Shown here: one piece after another, positions 1-32,900 of the stretch
How positions within the stretch are numbered: position 1 is the stretch's first letter
Layout of the letters: each line of letters opens with the position of its first letter
Source: Tubiluchus corallicola
Taxonomy: Eukaryota > Priapulida > Priapulimorpha > Priapulimorphida > Tubiluchidae
Assembly (NCBI GenBank): GCA_030141605.1
Contig: JAQGDQ010000348.1
Span: 147,501 to 211,500 of the forward strand
Direction of reading: 5' to 3'
DNA: 64,000 bases
Notes under the pieces: model-generated
Databases searched by the model: none
What the model saw: only the letters and a program-made list of their open reading frames with translations
What the model was told of the DNA's origin: nothing
Program-made: the position numbers and the translations under genes

Positions 1-158
1 CATTATCATCTTCACCATCCACATTTTCTGCATTTTAATTTACGATTCTCTGTTGCACTAAATTTGGTTTTATGTTTGTGCGTCAGAGACAGTCCTCTTT
101 CACAGAACTGGATAAATAATGGGAAGAAGGCTGAAAAGAACTGTCGGCTTCTTATCAG

Positions 159-159
<1 letters not shown>

Positions 160-241
<82 letters not shown>

Positions 242-250
242 TTCTCTCTC
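160..250 (+). repeat. (CT)n microsatellite
   Basis: An almost pure CT dinucleotide run of about 80 bases with a few interruptions at both ends. The open frames across it on both strands are products of the repeat. Confidence 0.98.
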
Positions 251-354
251 TGTGGCTTTCTCTCTCTTGGTCCAAGAGGTAATAAGAACACATGATTCAA
301 TAAACGATTCTCTTTCCTTCCTCCTTCTCTCATTCTCTCAGTGCTGCAAAATGC

Positions 355-362
355 TGACGTCA
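355..362 (+). promoter_or_regulatory. Consensus CRE (TGACGTCA) upstream of rapsyn
   Basis: A perfect palindromic CREB/ATF site about 2.3 kb upstream of the rapsyn start codon, in a non-repetitive stretch next to the (CT)n tract. Whether the rapsyn promoter or a 5' noncoding exon lies here is unknown. Confidence 0.25.
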
Positions 363-1142
363 TCAAAACGAGCGTCCAATCGTATCTCACGTTCACTTAT
401 CCAGATTGAGAAATCCCAGAGTGAACGTTGGATGCTCAACTATTTATTACATCGCCGCAATAATGGACTATTTACGAATTTATGACACGAAGTTATGCGT
501 TTCTGCCTCACGAGGTTTCTCATTGATAGAAAGGTGTAGATTAAAATGCCATAAAGCTGGGGCTAATGGTGCATTGTGCGTGTTCTACTCTACGGGGGCT
601 CTGCCTTCCGAAACGTTTTTCCTTAAACGAAGGTGGAGAGCGTAAATGGATGCTGTTTACACTTCCCATTACTTCCACTTTAACGACATACACGCAAGAA
701 ATTTTGAGGCACTTAAAAGCCACTGCTTACATGGTTTACCCTGGATTTTGTGCATCAGTGTCTTTACCCCCTATAAGACGCTAACAGAATATATTCTAAC
801 GGCTAAAATTATTGCTAACTGTAAAATATTCCAATGCATACATGACTTTATATTACGTACTAAACGCTTCCGGTAATTTCTATGAAATGCATCAGTCTTA
901 AATATTCGTACATTAATATTTTCTAGCCGTCATTTCCTACTAATGTCTAATGTAATGTTATAGTAAAACTTGTCAGCTTGTGTAGTTATAGTCTATTCTT
1001 ACTCTAAATGTTTTTGTAAATAGTGTATAAAGTCTGTTGTGGTGAGGATCCTAAATCATGTTGTTCAAACTGCCTGTTCCAATCCTATAATAAATTATGT
1101 TTAAACTAACTAAAATTATTGCGATTGTTACTGCGCATTACC

Positions 1143-1724
1143 AGTAGCGAATCGTGTGTAGGTACCGTGGAGCTGCAGCACCCCCTATTTTCACTCAATA
1201 TTATCGATAATATTCAATATAATAAGTCATTTTTCTTTAGTCCTTTCTTTATACTTGTATGGAACCAGAGCACGTGAGGGTAGTACTGTTTGCTTCACAG
1301 CCCAGGCGCTCACATCTCCAGCAACGTGGTGTTTGGCTGTTGTGCGCATGCGCCCATAGCACGTGAGCGTAGTACTGTTTGCTTGACAGCCGAGCACAGT
1401 GCGCTCACAGCTACAGCAATGCGGTGTTTGGCTGTTGTGCGCATGCGCACATGTCTGAGCCCAGGTAGAGAAAGTACTGTCGCTCATACAGTTTGTTGTC
1501 AGTTGTCACGTGCTTACAGTGAATGGATCAAGCTTGCACTGCGACAATTTAGGCTAGTAGCAAACAAAAAATATTTTTTGTTTAGGATTTTATCAAGTTT
1601 ATGTATAAACGTTCGTATGTTTGTTTGTTTATAACTACAATTACAAATTACATCATTAAAATTACATATGTTTGTTTCGTTTTCTGAAGCAGCACCACCA
1701 GTAATTTTAGCTATGAGCCGCCAT
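1143..1724 (-). mobile_element. Repeat family D, copy 1 (non-autonomous DNA transposon)
   Basis: It is the inverted counterpart of the element at 26.4 kb: shared blocks include the ends AGTAGCGAATCGTG and ATGAGCCGCC, the CACCCCCTATTTTCACTCAA block and the palindrome AATATTATCGATAATATT (1197-1214). This copy carries an internal ~90 bp tandem duplication with CACGTG and GCGCATGCGC in each unit (1270-1450). No coding capacity is seen. Confidence 0.7.
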
Positions 1725-1829
1725 GACTGTAACGCCCACTCTTTAGAACTGAAAAGTTGCAGTAAATATTGTAAGTACGCTGCATTAAAGCACAAGAAAA
1801 CTCTCTTCTTACATAAAACTTTCTATAAA

Positions 1830-2146
1830 ATTTCTTAAACCTTTGTACCACTTATGTACTGCCATATTGCATACCAGTAACGCTGCATAAAACTTACTGT
1901 TACACCCGCGCACAGCCATTTTGATGATAAATCATTTGAAACAAGTTTAGATGACACTAAGTAAAGTTTGAAAAACAAGCATTTGTAGCACAACGGTAAT
2001 TTAACTAAGTAAGATTTCAGATTATTGTATTTCTCAATAAGATTAAAAATACAAAAGTGAGTCATACATAAATCTTTCAAGCAGGTAAGCGAAATGCTAA
2101 GTAATATAACTTTGCATACAAAGTTTTTTGGGACATAATTCAACAT
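1830..2146 (-). mobile_element. Repeat family E, copy 1
   Basis: Reverse-complement matches link it to 44.25-44.69 kb: AAAAAACTTTGTATGCAAAG and GTTATATTACTTAGCATTTC, followed by CTTACCTGCTT. It is diverged, its ends are unclear, and it has no credible reading frame. An interspersed repeat of unknown class. Confidence 0.55.
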
Positions 2147-2640
2147 TTCCTCTTCTTCAGTAATATAGTAATATTTTACTAAAGAAGAATATTATTACAC
2201 AATTACTATATAAAATATAGTAATATATATTCTATGTATATAATTCAGTAAAAAGTAATATAGTTTTTTGAAACCTGCTTCAAAAAACTAAAGTGGTACT
2301 TTAGCATAATATTAGAACTACTTTTAAAGTTATGTTGTACAACTTATACTTCGCAAGGGCTTATGTACGTCGTGAAATTCGTTTCTGCTATCGTATCTGT
2401 TGTATGGGTTTTGTAAATTTTAATTAAGTATTAACTAATGAGCTAGTCGTATTTTTGAATTAACTGTTTTGAGTCATTACATTCTCGAGCTAACTAATTG
2501 TATATAACTATCCTTGACATGTTTCTGCACTACATACAGTGGAAATACTGTGATCAGTAATAGATGCTACTGTGTTGTAAATCCACTCAAAATAAGTAAA
2601 GTTTTCATATATAGAACTATTTTCTTTTGTTGCAGGTACC

Positions 2641-2649
2641 ATGACGTGA
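2641..2649 (+). promoter_or_regulatory. Minimal upstream ORF (ATG-ACG-TGA) before the rapsyn start
   Basis: A two-codon ORF sits in the leader, ending four bases before the rapsyn ATG, within the same exon and after the acceptor at 2635. Such minimal upstream ORFs can stall or delay ribosomes. Effect here is inferred. Confidence 0.5.
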
Positions 2650-2653
2650 CGCC

Positions 2654-25121
<22,468 letters not shown>

Positions 25122-25355
25122 CTTCTGCTAGCAGAATTTTTACAGTCTGTCCCTGAGCATTGAGTTTGAGGTGCTGCCCTATGTGGACACGGGAATGGAA
25201 GATTGTACTGCTGTTCCTGAGCTTCCGTTGGAAAATAATTATTGTGATGGAAACGACTGGATTTCCACGATGATGGGAATGGCAGAATGAAATGAAAATT
25301 CCAGAAACCTCTATAGCTATAGTATTTTCAGCAAATGAACTAAGGACCCTAAGGA

Positions 25356-25361
25356 AATAAA
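25356..25361 (+). terminator. Candidate rapsyn polyadenylation signal AATAAA
   Basis: A canonical hexamer 235 nt past the rapsyn stop codon; it is the first AATAAA I see after the stop. A transcript end has not been seen, so this is positional evidence only. Confidence 0.5.
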
Positions 25362-25429
25362 TATGCAGTAATGTTAGTGAATCAATGATAAGTTAAAATA
25401 ATTTTTCATCACAGCAGCCAGCACCTGTC

Positions 25430-25525
25430 TAAGCAAAGACAGAGATTTTATTCAGACATAAAGAACAGATACATACAACGTTTCGTTCAATTATGGTCAT
25501 GTTCACACAACAAGTAAGCCAACAA
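25430..25525 (-). mobile_element. Possible 3' end of a retroelement
   Basis: On the minus strand it reads ACGAAACGTTGTATGTATCT, then CTTTATGTCTGAATAAAATC, resembling the tail of a non-LTR or Penelope-like element with its poly(A) signal. No coding sequence is attached. Judged from general resemblance only. Confidence 0.3.
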
Positions 25526-26397
25526 TTGACCTAAATAAAAATGCAGGGAATAAAAATTACACAGATTGGTGCAAAGGTTTCACTTATTACCACGTTGTAC
25601 CTCAGTGTATCAGTTTTTCTTCTACCTGCTTGAATTTATGTTTATGTTATCGTAAGATTGAAATTTGAATGGTTTGTGGCACTGGAGTGAGTGAGGAATC
25701 TCCATGCTTCGTGTTGTGCATTATGAGAAGTTTCATACATTTAATACATCTGAGGTTTGATCGACGCAACAAATGAGTACTTTTAGTGGACAGTACCAAA
25801 TTAGTTTTCATTTTTCAGCTTCCCATGTATGTCGTCAAACTGAGTAATTTTATTATTACTGGTAAAGCTGCTCATTTATTCTGTATTAAGTTGTCAGATA
25901 TTAAAAAACGAGACCAATTTGGTCTTTACAAGCAATTCTGTAGTGGACTTGGTACCCAAGTAAGTTTGTAATCAAAACTGAGCAACATTTTGAGAATAAA
26001 ACGAAACTAGACAGGATAGATCAAACAAAGATTAATGTGCGTATGCGTAATATTGAATACCTCATCATGTTGCAGGATGTTCACTCGTGTATGCCTGTTA
26101 AATGTGAACACTTTTTCATAGAAAGTCATTGTATAAGCGCAAAAAGGCCCGTATAAACTAGTTTCAACTTAATATGTTTTATATGGTTTTAATACTTATC
26201 TTTCACATAGTTGTTGTGTAACAGCTTAAAAACTGAAGCATATAAATATGCGTGCTGTTTTGCGTAAAGGCTACACCTTTATAGTTGTAAAAACGAAAAA
26301 GTTGTGCGATAATAGTTACCATATCAAGACACAGGCAACTGACATGTAAAATGAGCAAGTAGAATGAACAAACGTAAAAAAGACGGACAACTTCAGC

Positions 26398-26944
26398 AGT
26401 GGCGGCTCGTAACTAAAGTTACTGGGGCTTCAGAAAATTTCTCGCCATTTTTAATACTGTATAAAACTGCTTCAGAAAACGAAACAAACGTAAGTAATTT
26501 TAATGATGTAATTAATAAGTGTAATTTCAAACAATCAAACAAACAATCATAAACTTGATAAAATCCTAAACAATAAATATTGTTTGCTTACGAATAGCCT
26601 AAATTGTTGCAGATCAAGAATATGCCGGTACTCGGCTTTTAAGGACGTGACAACTGACAACGCACACTGCATAAGCGACAGTACTCTTTCTTTATCAGTG
26701 CAGCACTTTATCTAAGACACGTGCACATGGCCGCATGTGCACAACAGCCCAACACCACGTTGCGTGAGCTGTGAGTGCACTGTGCTGGGCTGTGAAGCAA
26801 ACAGTACTACACTCACGTGCTATGAACCACACGAGTATAAAGAAAAAACTACAGGAAAGACACTTATTATATTAAACATTATCGATAATATTGAGTGAAA
26901 ATAGGGGGTGTTGCAGTTCCACAGTACCTGTACACGAGCCGCCA
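26398..26944 (+). mobile_element. Repeat family D, copy 2
   Basis: Ends AGTGGCGGCTCGT and ACGAGCCGCCAC are inverted. The interior is the reverse complement of the 1.1-1.7 kb copy (TTATCGATAATATTGAGTG, AAATAGGGGGTGTTGCAG). This copy lacks the internal duplication seen in copy 1. No transposase frame. Confidence 0.75.
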
Positions 26945-27794
26945 CAAGTGAAGAAATTTAAAGAAAGAACAGACGTACAAACAAGCAAGATAAACGCAAA
27001 AAGCTTGTGTTTAGATTTCCACAAGTGAATATTATTTTGTTCATAAATCTGGAACTTGCAGTATCCTAATTTTGTTGCGGGTGTGTCTGTAGGCTATAGG
27101 TTCTTTGATAAGCTTCTAATGATTCATAATTATTATTAAATTTTCTGGTACTAAAAGGTTTAATTATACCATGTGTAAATATTATTCTTTTTCAAGTTAC
27201 ATTGTTTGTATTAAGTTTCTGTGTATTTTGATTGAGTATTGATTAAACTGTTGATGTAACCATGTAAAATTTTTTTTTTGTGAAATATTGCCATTGAGAT
27301 CCAGTTTTGGCACGGGTAGAAACTTCACTGAGAAAAAGTTTCATAATATATTATTACTATTGCGGTTCGGGGTGTTGTAGGCAATACTTATAACAACCAG
27401 GGCCTTTTTAACATAGAAACTGGATGGAGTATTACCCTTTGCAGGCCTTCCCCATACCCCGCACTGGGTACGTCCGTCTCTTTGGAATAAATTATCAAGC
27501 AGCATCATTACTAATATTCTGAAAAAAATGCTATTATTATACTATTATGTATCCATATAAAAATATTGTTCTACTCTGTGTTGTTGCACAACCCAGCAAA
27601 GGCTCAGTGAAGCAAAATTTCTACAACCTGAAATTTCGAGAAATATTTTTAAAAATGATTTCAGTTTAACATCTCATGAAATTAATGCTTTTAAGACGTC
27701 TTGTCGAGTTTCGTGACCTTGTTTTAGTGTACAGTTTTTTTATTTGCAAGTTAAAATGGATGCACCATACATTTATTAAGTCATTCTCTTGCAC

Positions 27795-28345
27795 AGTGAA
27801 ATGGCACAGTAAAAATGGCATAGGAAAAAACATCGCTCAAATGAAAAAAATAGGGGAAAGTGGCACGCTTATAAAAATTAATGAGTTTGGAGTTAGGGTT
27901 GCTGTAGGAAATAATTATTTCAGTTATTTTTACCTCTACTGGTCAGGAAGACATGCTCTAGCGCAGTATTTTTAGTTGTAAGGTTGTTTGTTTGATAGAT
28001 AGCAGTAATCCTATTACGCAAAACTATACATATTAGTACCAAGATTTGACGGCAAGGTGGGTACGGAACAACAAAGATGCATTTTGACCGATTCCTGGAT
28101 CGGGGGAGGGTGTGAAAACTGCCAAAATGGGCAGTTTCTCTTCTGTGCTTTTTTTACATAAAAAGATTTGACCAAACAACACTTAAAAAAACGTACGTGA
28201 AGCACATGGACATCTGAGAGAGAGAACGTTAACAGTTTTGTGGAAATAGGTGGACTTGGCTACAAGATAAGGTACTTCTTTTTATTACCTCTACTAAGAC
28301 AAACAAGTACAAGTTTGTGCTATGTTCCATTCTGAGAAATTTTCA
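27795..28345 (+). repeat. Repeat family H, copy 2
   Basis: GGCACAGTAAAAATGGCATA units (only two or three), then ATAATTATTTCAGTTATTTT, TTACCTCTACTGGTCAGG and TATTACGCAAAACTATAC parallel copy 1, showing the same order with fewer minisatellite units. Confidence 0.55.
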
Positions 28346-28502
28346 TTTGGAAAACTGTGTAATACTGTCTGTAAGACTATAACCATTCCTGTTTTTTAAT
28401 CAGAAGAATCAGACGAATGTTTACGGATTTTTTGGGCCTTATCGGAGATCTTCCTGCTGAGTGCACTCTCATACGTTTTAGAAATATTAAAAATAACACG
28501 TA

Positions 28503-28864
28503 TGCCATTTTTCCTACTTTTTGATTTGAGCTGTTTTTGCTGTGCCATAAATTAATCGCAGTAATGTTAAAGAAAGCTAAAATAATTATAATTTATAATT
28601 ATATAAAGTGTAGGCTTTTCTCTATTCTCTAGTATTCAGTACAATATTCCGTAATCCGTAGTCCCTGCTGAAAGTATATCTATGCCGTGCCATTTTTCCT
28701 ACTTTTTGACTTAAGCTGTTTTTGCTGTGCCATAAATTAATCGTAGTAATGTTAAAAAGAAGCTAAAATAACTATAATTTATAATTATATGACGTGTACG
28801 CTATTCACTAGTATTCAGTACAATATTCCGTAATCCGTATTCCCTGCTGAAAGTGTAGCTATGC
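28503..28864 (+). repeat. ~180 bp direct tandem duplication
   Basis: The segment starting TGCCATTTTTCCTACTTTTT at 28,503 is repeated from 28,686. Shared blocks are AGCTGTTTTTGCTGTGCCAT, GTATTCAGTACAATATTCCG and CCCTGCTGAAAGT. The two units differ at a modest number of sites. Confidence 0.9.
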
Positions 28865-29221
28865 CGTGCTAGTATCCACGGTGCGTCGAAGATCACTAAT
28901 TGGTCGCCCGCGGAATGGAATATGGTTGAAAAAGGATTTTAGTAAATGAAAACAAAAATAAGTTTCTCTACCAGAATTTTTTTATAGAATTACAAGAAGA
29001 GTAACAAAGAGTTGAAACGTGAGAGAGCGCTTCTGTGTCTTGCCATATTTAACATAAAAACGTTGAATTGATATATAATCATAATTTACCCGATCTTGCA
29101 AACCAATTAAATCTCCACTTCCAGCTTGTGAGTAGATGGCTTGCCAGCCAATAGCCGAGTTCTCATTTGTTAGGGAGGGTTCAAAATGGTAAGTTCTCTC
29201 AGCAAGTAACCTCGCTAAGTG

Positions 29222-29455
29222 ACAGGCAAGCGTGTTCAGACTATAGAACTATAGTTACTCTGACACTTACTTCCTTATTTGCTGTGAGAAGTGTGAGTTT
29301 AATTTACTGAGGTATTTACACTAAATAATAAATCATCTCACAGCAATTGTCGGCGAGTTTGCAATAACTTGTCAACAGCAATCCATACTTGCGAGTTTGC
29401 TATCAGAGAGAAAACTGGTGACCAAAAGCTTGCTAGTCTGAACGAGCCGTAATAG
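29222..29455. mobile_element. Possible MITE upstream of NPHP1
   Basis: GGCAAGCGTGTTCAGACTA on the left and AGTCTGAACGAGCCGT on the right form an imperfect inverted pair of a type common at DNA transposon ends. There is a single copy and target duplications are not evident. Confidence 0.3.
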
Positions 29456-29727
29456 CATACTGTTTTAGAACGTTTTAAGCAAAAACTCTGGCGTCAACCA
29501 AGTCACGTGTTTCTGAGGTTTGAAGTGAGTAGGTTTATTTTGTACTGGCAAGTGTTCGGGAGCAACTCAGTTTAGTTCCAGTCCTCGCTTTACAGTAAAT
29601 TTTGCTTCAATAATTATCAAATACACTGGCAACACAACGCGTCATTTATAGGTACACGGTTTGCATAATGCCTTTATTTTTCAATAATTTCAATTTTTTA
29701 GTCTGCCATTGATATCAGGCACCACCA

Positions 29728-29760
29728 ATGGATTTCACTAAGCTGTCAGTTCGGTCGTAA
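29728..29760 (+). promoter_or_regulatory. Upstream ORF in the NPHP1 leader
   Basis: Ten codons plus stop beginning at ACCAATGG, a reasonable initiation context, ending 32 bases before the NPHP1 start. It matters only if the leader includes this segment, which the transcript evidence needed is not available to show. Confidence 0.35.
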
Positions 29761-29792
29761 AATCTGCACAAAAAATCAAAGTGTACTCCCAG

Positions 29793-29906
29793 ATGGCAGA
29801 GAAAAAGAGTTCATCACTCTTGTCTTTATTTGGTGATGGAACTTCAAAGGAATTTAAAGAGTTTATCAAACAGTGCGAAAAGGATCTAAATGGATTTCAA
29901 AAGCAG
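29793..29906 (+). CDS. NPHP1: NPHP1 exon 1
   Basis: Thirty-eight codons from ATG to donor CAG|GTATGA, phase 0. It encodes a charged helix ([17 protein letters not shown]) that opens the coiled coil. The start is chosen because the frame upstream is closed; an 11-codon upstream ORF (29728-29760) lies in the leader. An acceptor-like ttttttag ends at 29701, so a noncoding exon further upstream is possible. Confidence 0.85.
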
Positions 29907-32900
29907 GTATGAGAATTGTTTTAACTGTGTTAATTAGTAGTGCAGTCATGCAAGTTGTGTCAGTAAAAGCTGAAAGAAAATTGAAAGTTGGCATGGTAGT
30001 GTTAATTGTTTAAGGTTTGTTAGTATTAATTAATGGTATGGATGTCGTGAGACTCCAGCAGAACCGGAGCTTTGAAACCGAATCCGAATCGGAGCGTTGA
30101 ACTGATTCGATTTGGTGACCGACCTTAGATCCGACCCGATTTTGCAGAGATTTTGAAAAAAATCTGGTGTAGTTTCAGCTACAGAGGCGATTCGGCAGCA
30201 CTTTATTACAAAAGTATTATATGCTTATTTTCTTTAAAAATTTTGGCAAAGCTTTTTTTTGTGATAATTTTGCCCTACTTGAAATACGTCGCCATAGTCA
30301 GTTTCAGCATAAGGAAATCCTAAAAGAAATCACGCATCGCCGTACGATTTTAACTGCTATTTTCAACAAAATGCTAAGATTTCGCATGCTGTCTTACCAA
30401 TCTGCTATAATTTGCTTGAAAACTGCATAGATTCGAAAAAGGTTCAGTTGAAAGAACAATTTGAAAAATGCAGAAATTATTCAAAAATTATTATGAAATG
30501 AGATTCGGTGTAGATTCGGATTCGGTAATTTCGAATTTGTGACATCCCTAATTAATGTTGTGTTTAATTGCTGACTTGCCTTGCCCAGGGGATTGCTTGT
30601 TTTGTGTCACATGTTCTGGCAGTCATAGATACAATAAATATACACAAAACAACATAAAACGTTTACTTACTTTCCTGCATGATAAAAGCTAAAGTAAAAT
30701 TCAGGAAGGTAATTATAACAAAGAAAAGAATCTCAGAGATATGATAAACGTAAAGTAACTGAACAATAAAAATGATACTGAAAGATGCATTGAATCAGGT
30801 CTTCACACTTGCTCTGCTGTAAGAATGAATTTGACTGGTGCTATCAAACCATAATAGCAATCAAGATCAAGGATACTTCTTGTTTTCTTAGTAACAATCA
30901 GCAGCCTTTGTGTAGCAGTGTTTCATTTGTTCCTGAGCTTTAGCATTTTTGAAAGCCGTTGCTGTAAAAATGAATCAAAAATTCACTGTATCACTAAACC
31001 TACATTCTAACGATAATCGTTTCACATAAGAAATATAAATATATATTGTATATAAATTTAGTCATTGTATCATTGTTCATTTTTAGTGTAATTTTCATCT
31101 CTTCAGTTGGCAGTTCTTTGTTGGTTTTTCGAAGTCTGTCCATTAATGCAAGTTTTGTCAAAATTCCGTTAACTGCAAGCATCACTTGAATATTTGAATT
31201 TAGGTGTCTCACTCGCATACATACATACGTAAAAATGCACTCGTATCTCGTTTCGCCGGACAAAAGCCGGGAGACGTCGATCCGAATTTGCCGATTGTCT
31301 CAAACACTTCTAGTACGGGCACTCCCATGCAAAAGTACATATAAACAGTCGGCAGTTGACTCCAATAACTCCTCATATTTGATTTTATATTTTTATAGAT
31401 AGAGATATACATGTGGTTACACTGATGTAATGATGTAAACAAAGTGACTGCCTGCCCACTAGTGGTCAGCTCCAGAAACAACGCACTGTGTCCGTAGTAT
31501 GCGGGACTTTTTAACGGTTCAGATTTTGTCCGATTCTTCTCATATCTATAAAAGCGAGGTCCAGCAAACCGAGATATGAGTGCAATGTTAAATTAATAAT
31601 ATCAAAAAGGAAAGACTTACAGCATGTGTACAATACAATTTTTCATAACATTTATGTAAAAATCGAAATGTTTTTTTTTGTGTTTTCATGTGACCAAAGT
31701 TAGTTTAACATTTAAAAGAAAAACATAACCAAATATGAACTTGTTTTAGCTTCAGGCACTGAGTAAGCGTCATCAAGCACTTAACAAGTCTAATTCCGAC
31801 CAAAAGCAGTCAGAATTGGTTACTTTGTATGAAGATTGTCTTAAACTTCAAACATCCGTATCAATTAATGCACAGAAAGTGACGAAGGTATGTCCATTTT
31901 CACATCACCATCATTGACTTTTTATATAGTCATAATATAAATATCTGAATATCGTCTGAATATCTTAGAATAGCTCTGTACTTCAATTTTCGCTTTCACA
32001 AATACGTGCAACACGCTCATGAAATGTTTGCGCTGTTGAAAATTACGTTCGTTTGTGATGTCATAAGTAGTTGGACTCACCTGCCGTTAATTAAGATTTT
32101 AATCTATTATTTAATTATCAGAAGCGCCTTTGCAGTGTTTTTAGCATTAAACTGTAACCTTTTTCCTACTTAAAAATATGGTTGTGTATGAAAAATTTAT
32201 CCTGTCTTCCTTTAATGCTACATCTTCTTTAGGCAAACACAACGAGTGCGGCGGAAGTGAAGAAAAGGGAGACGTTATCTGACAAATACGAGAGGCTGCG
32301 AAACGACATCAGTAGTTTGATTGATAAAATCAAGCCTAGTGACGAAGATGCAGTCGAGAGTGAATATTTTAGGTAAAATCTTACTGCATTATTATCACAC
32401 ATTTCATTTGCAGTTGTGATTGTTAGGTGTGATTGATTAGGTGGCGTATACTACTAAAGCTTAAGTTTAGGTGACATTACTAAGACTGGCTTCATTTCAA
32501 ACACTTTAAAGAAACGCACATTTGTAAAAATACAAAAACAAATAATTTTAGAAGGCTAAGTTAAATTGCTTGACAGTAACAGATTTGATATGTGCTGCCG
32601 CCTACATTTAAAATGATTTATCATTGAACTGAGTCAAGTTTAATCCAGGTTGTGGCCTTGGTCAGTGCTGCTCGACTTGTGTGTGATAGTGTTGATTGCT
32701 AGTGTGTTTTACTAGGCAATCAGGTAAGCTGAATGGGTGCATGCGACTTGGGTAGCTCTGCCAAGGCCAGCCTGGGCTTTTTTCTTCTTGAGCATTGTTG
32801 GTCATTGGTCACCATGTGTCTTCTTTCCTGTAAATAATAGTGCAATACGTAAATAGAAATAAAGTCTTCACAGTTCAACACAATTTCATATTCTTTGTTT

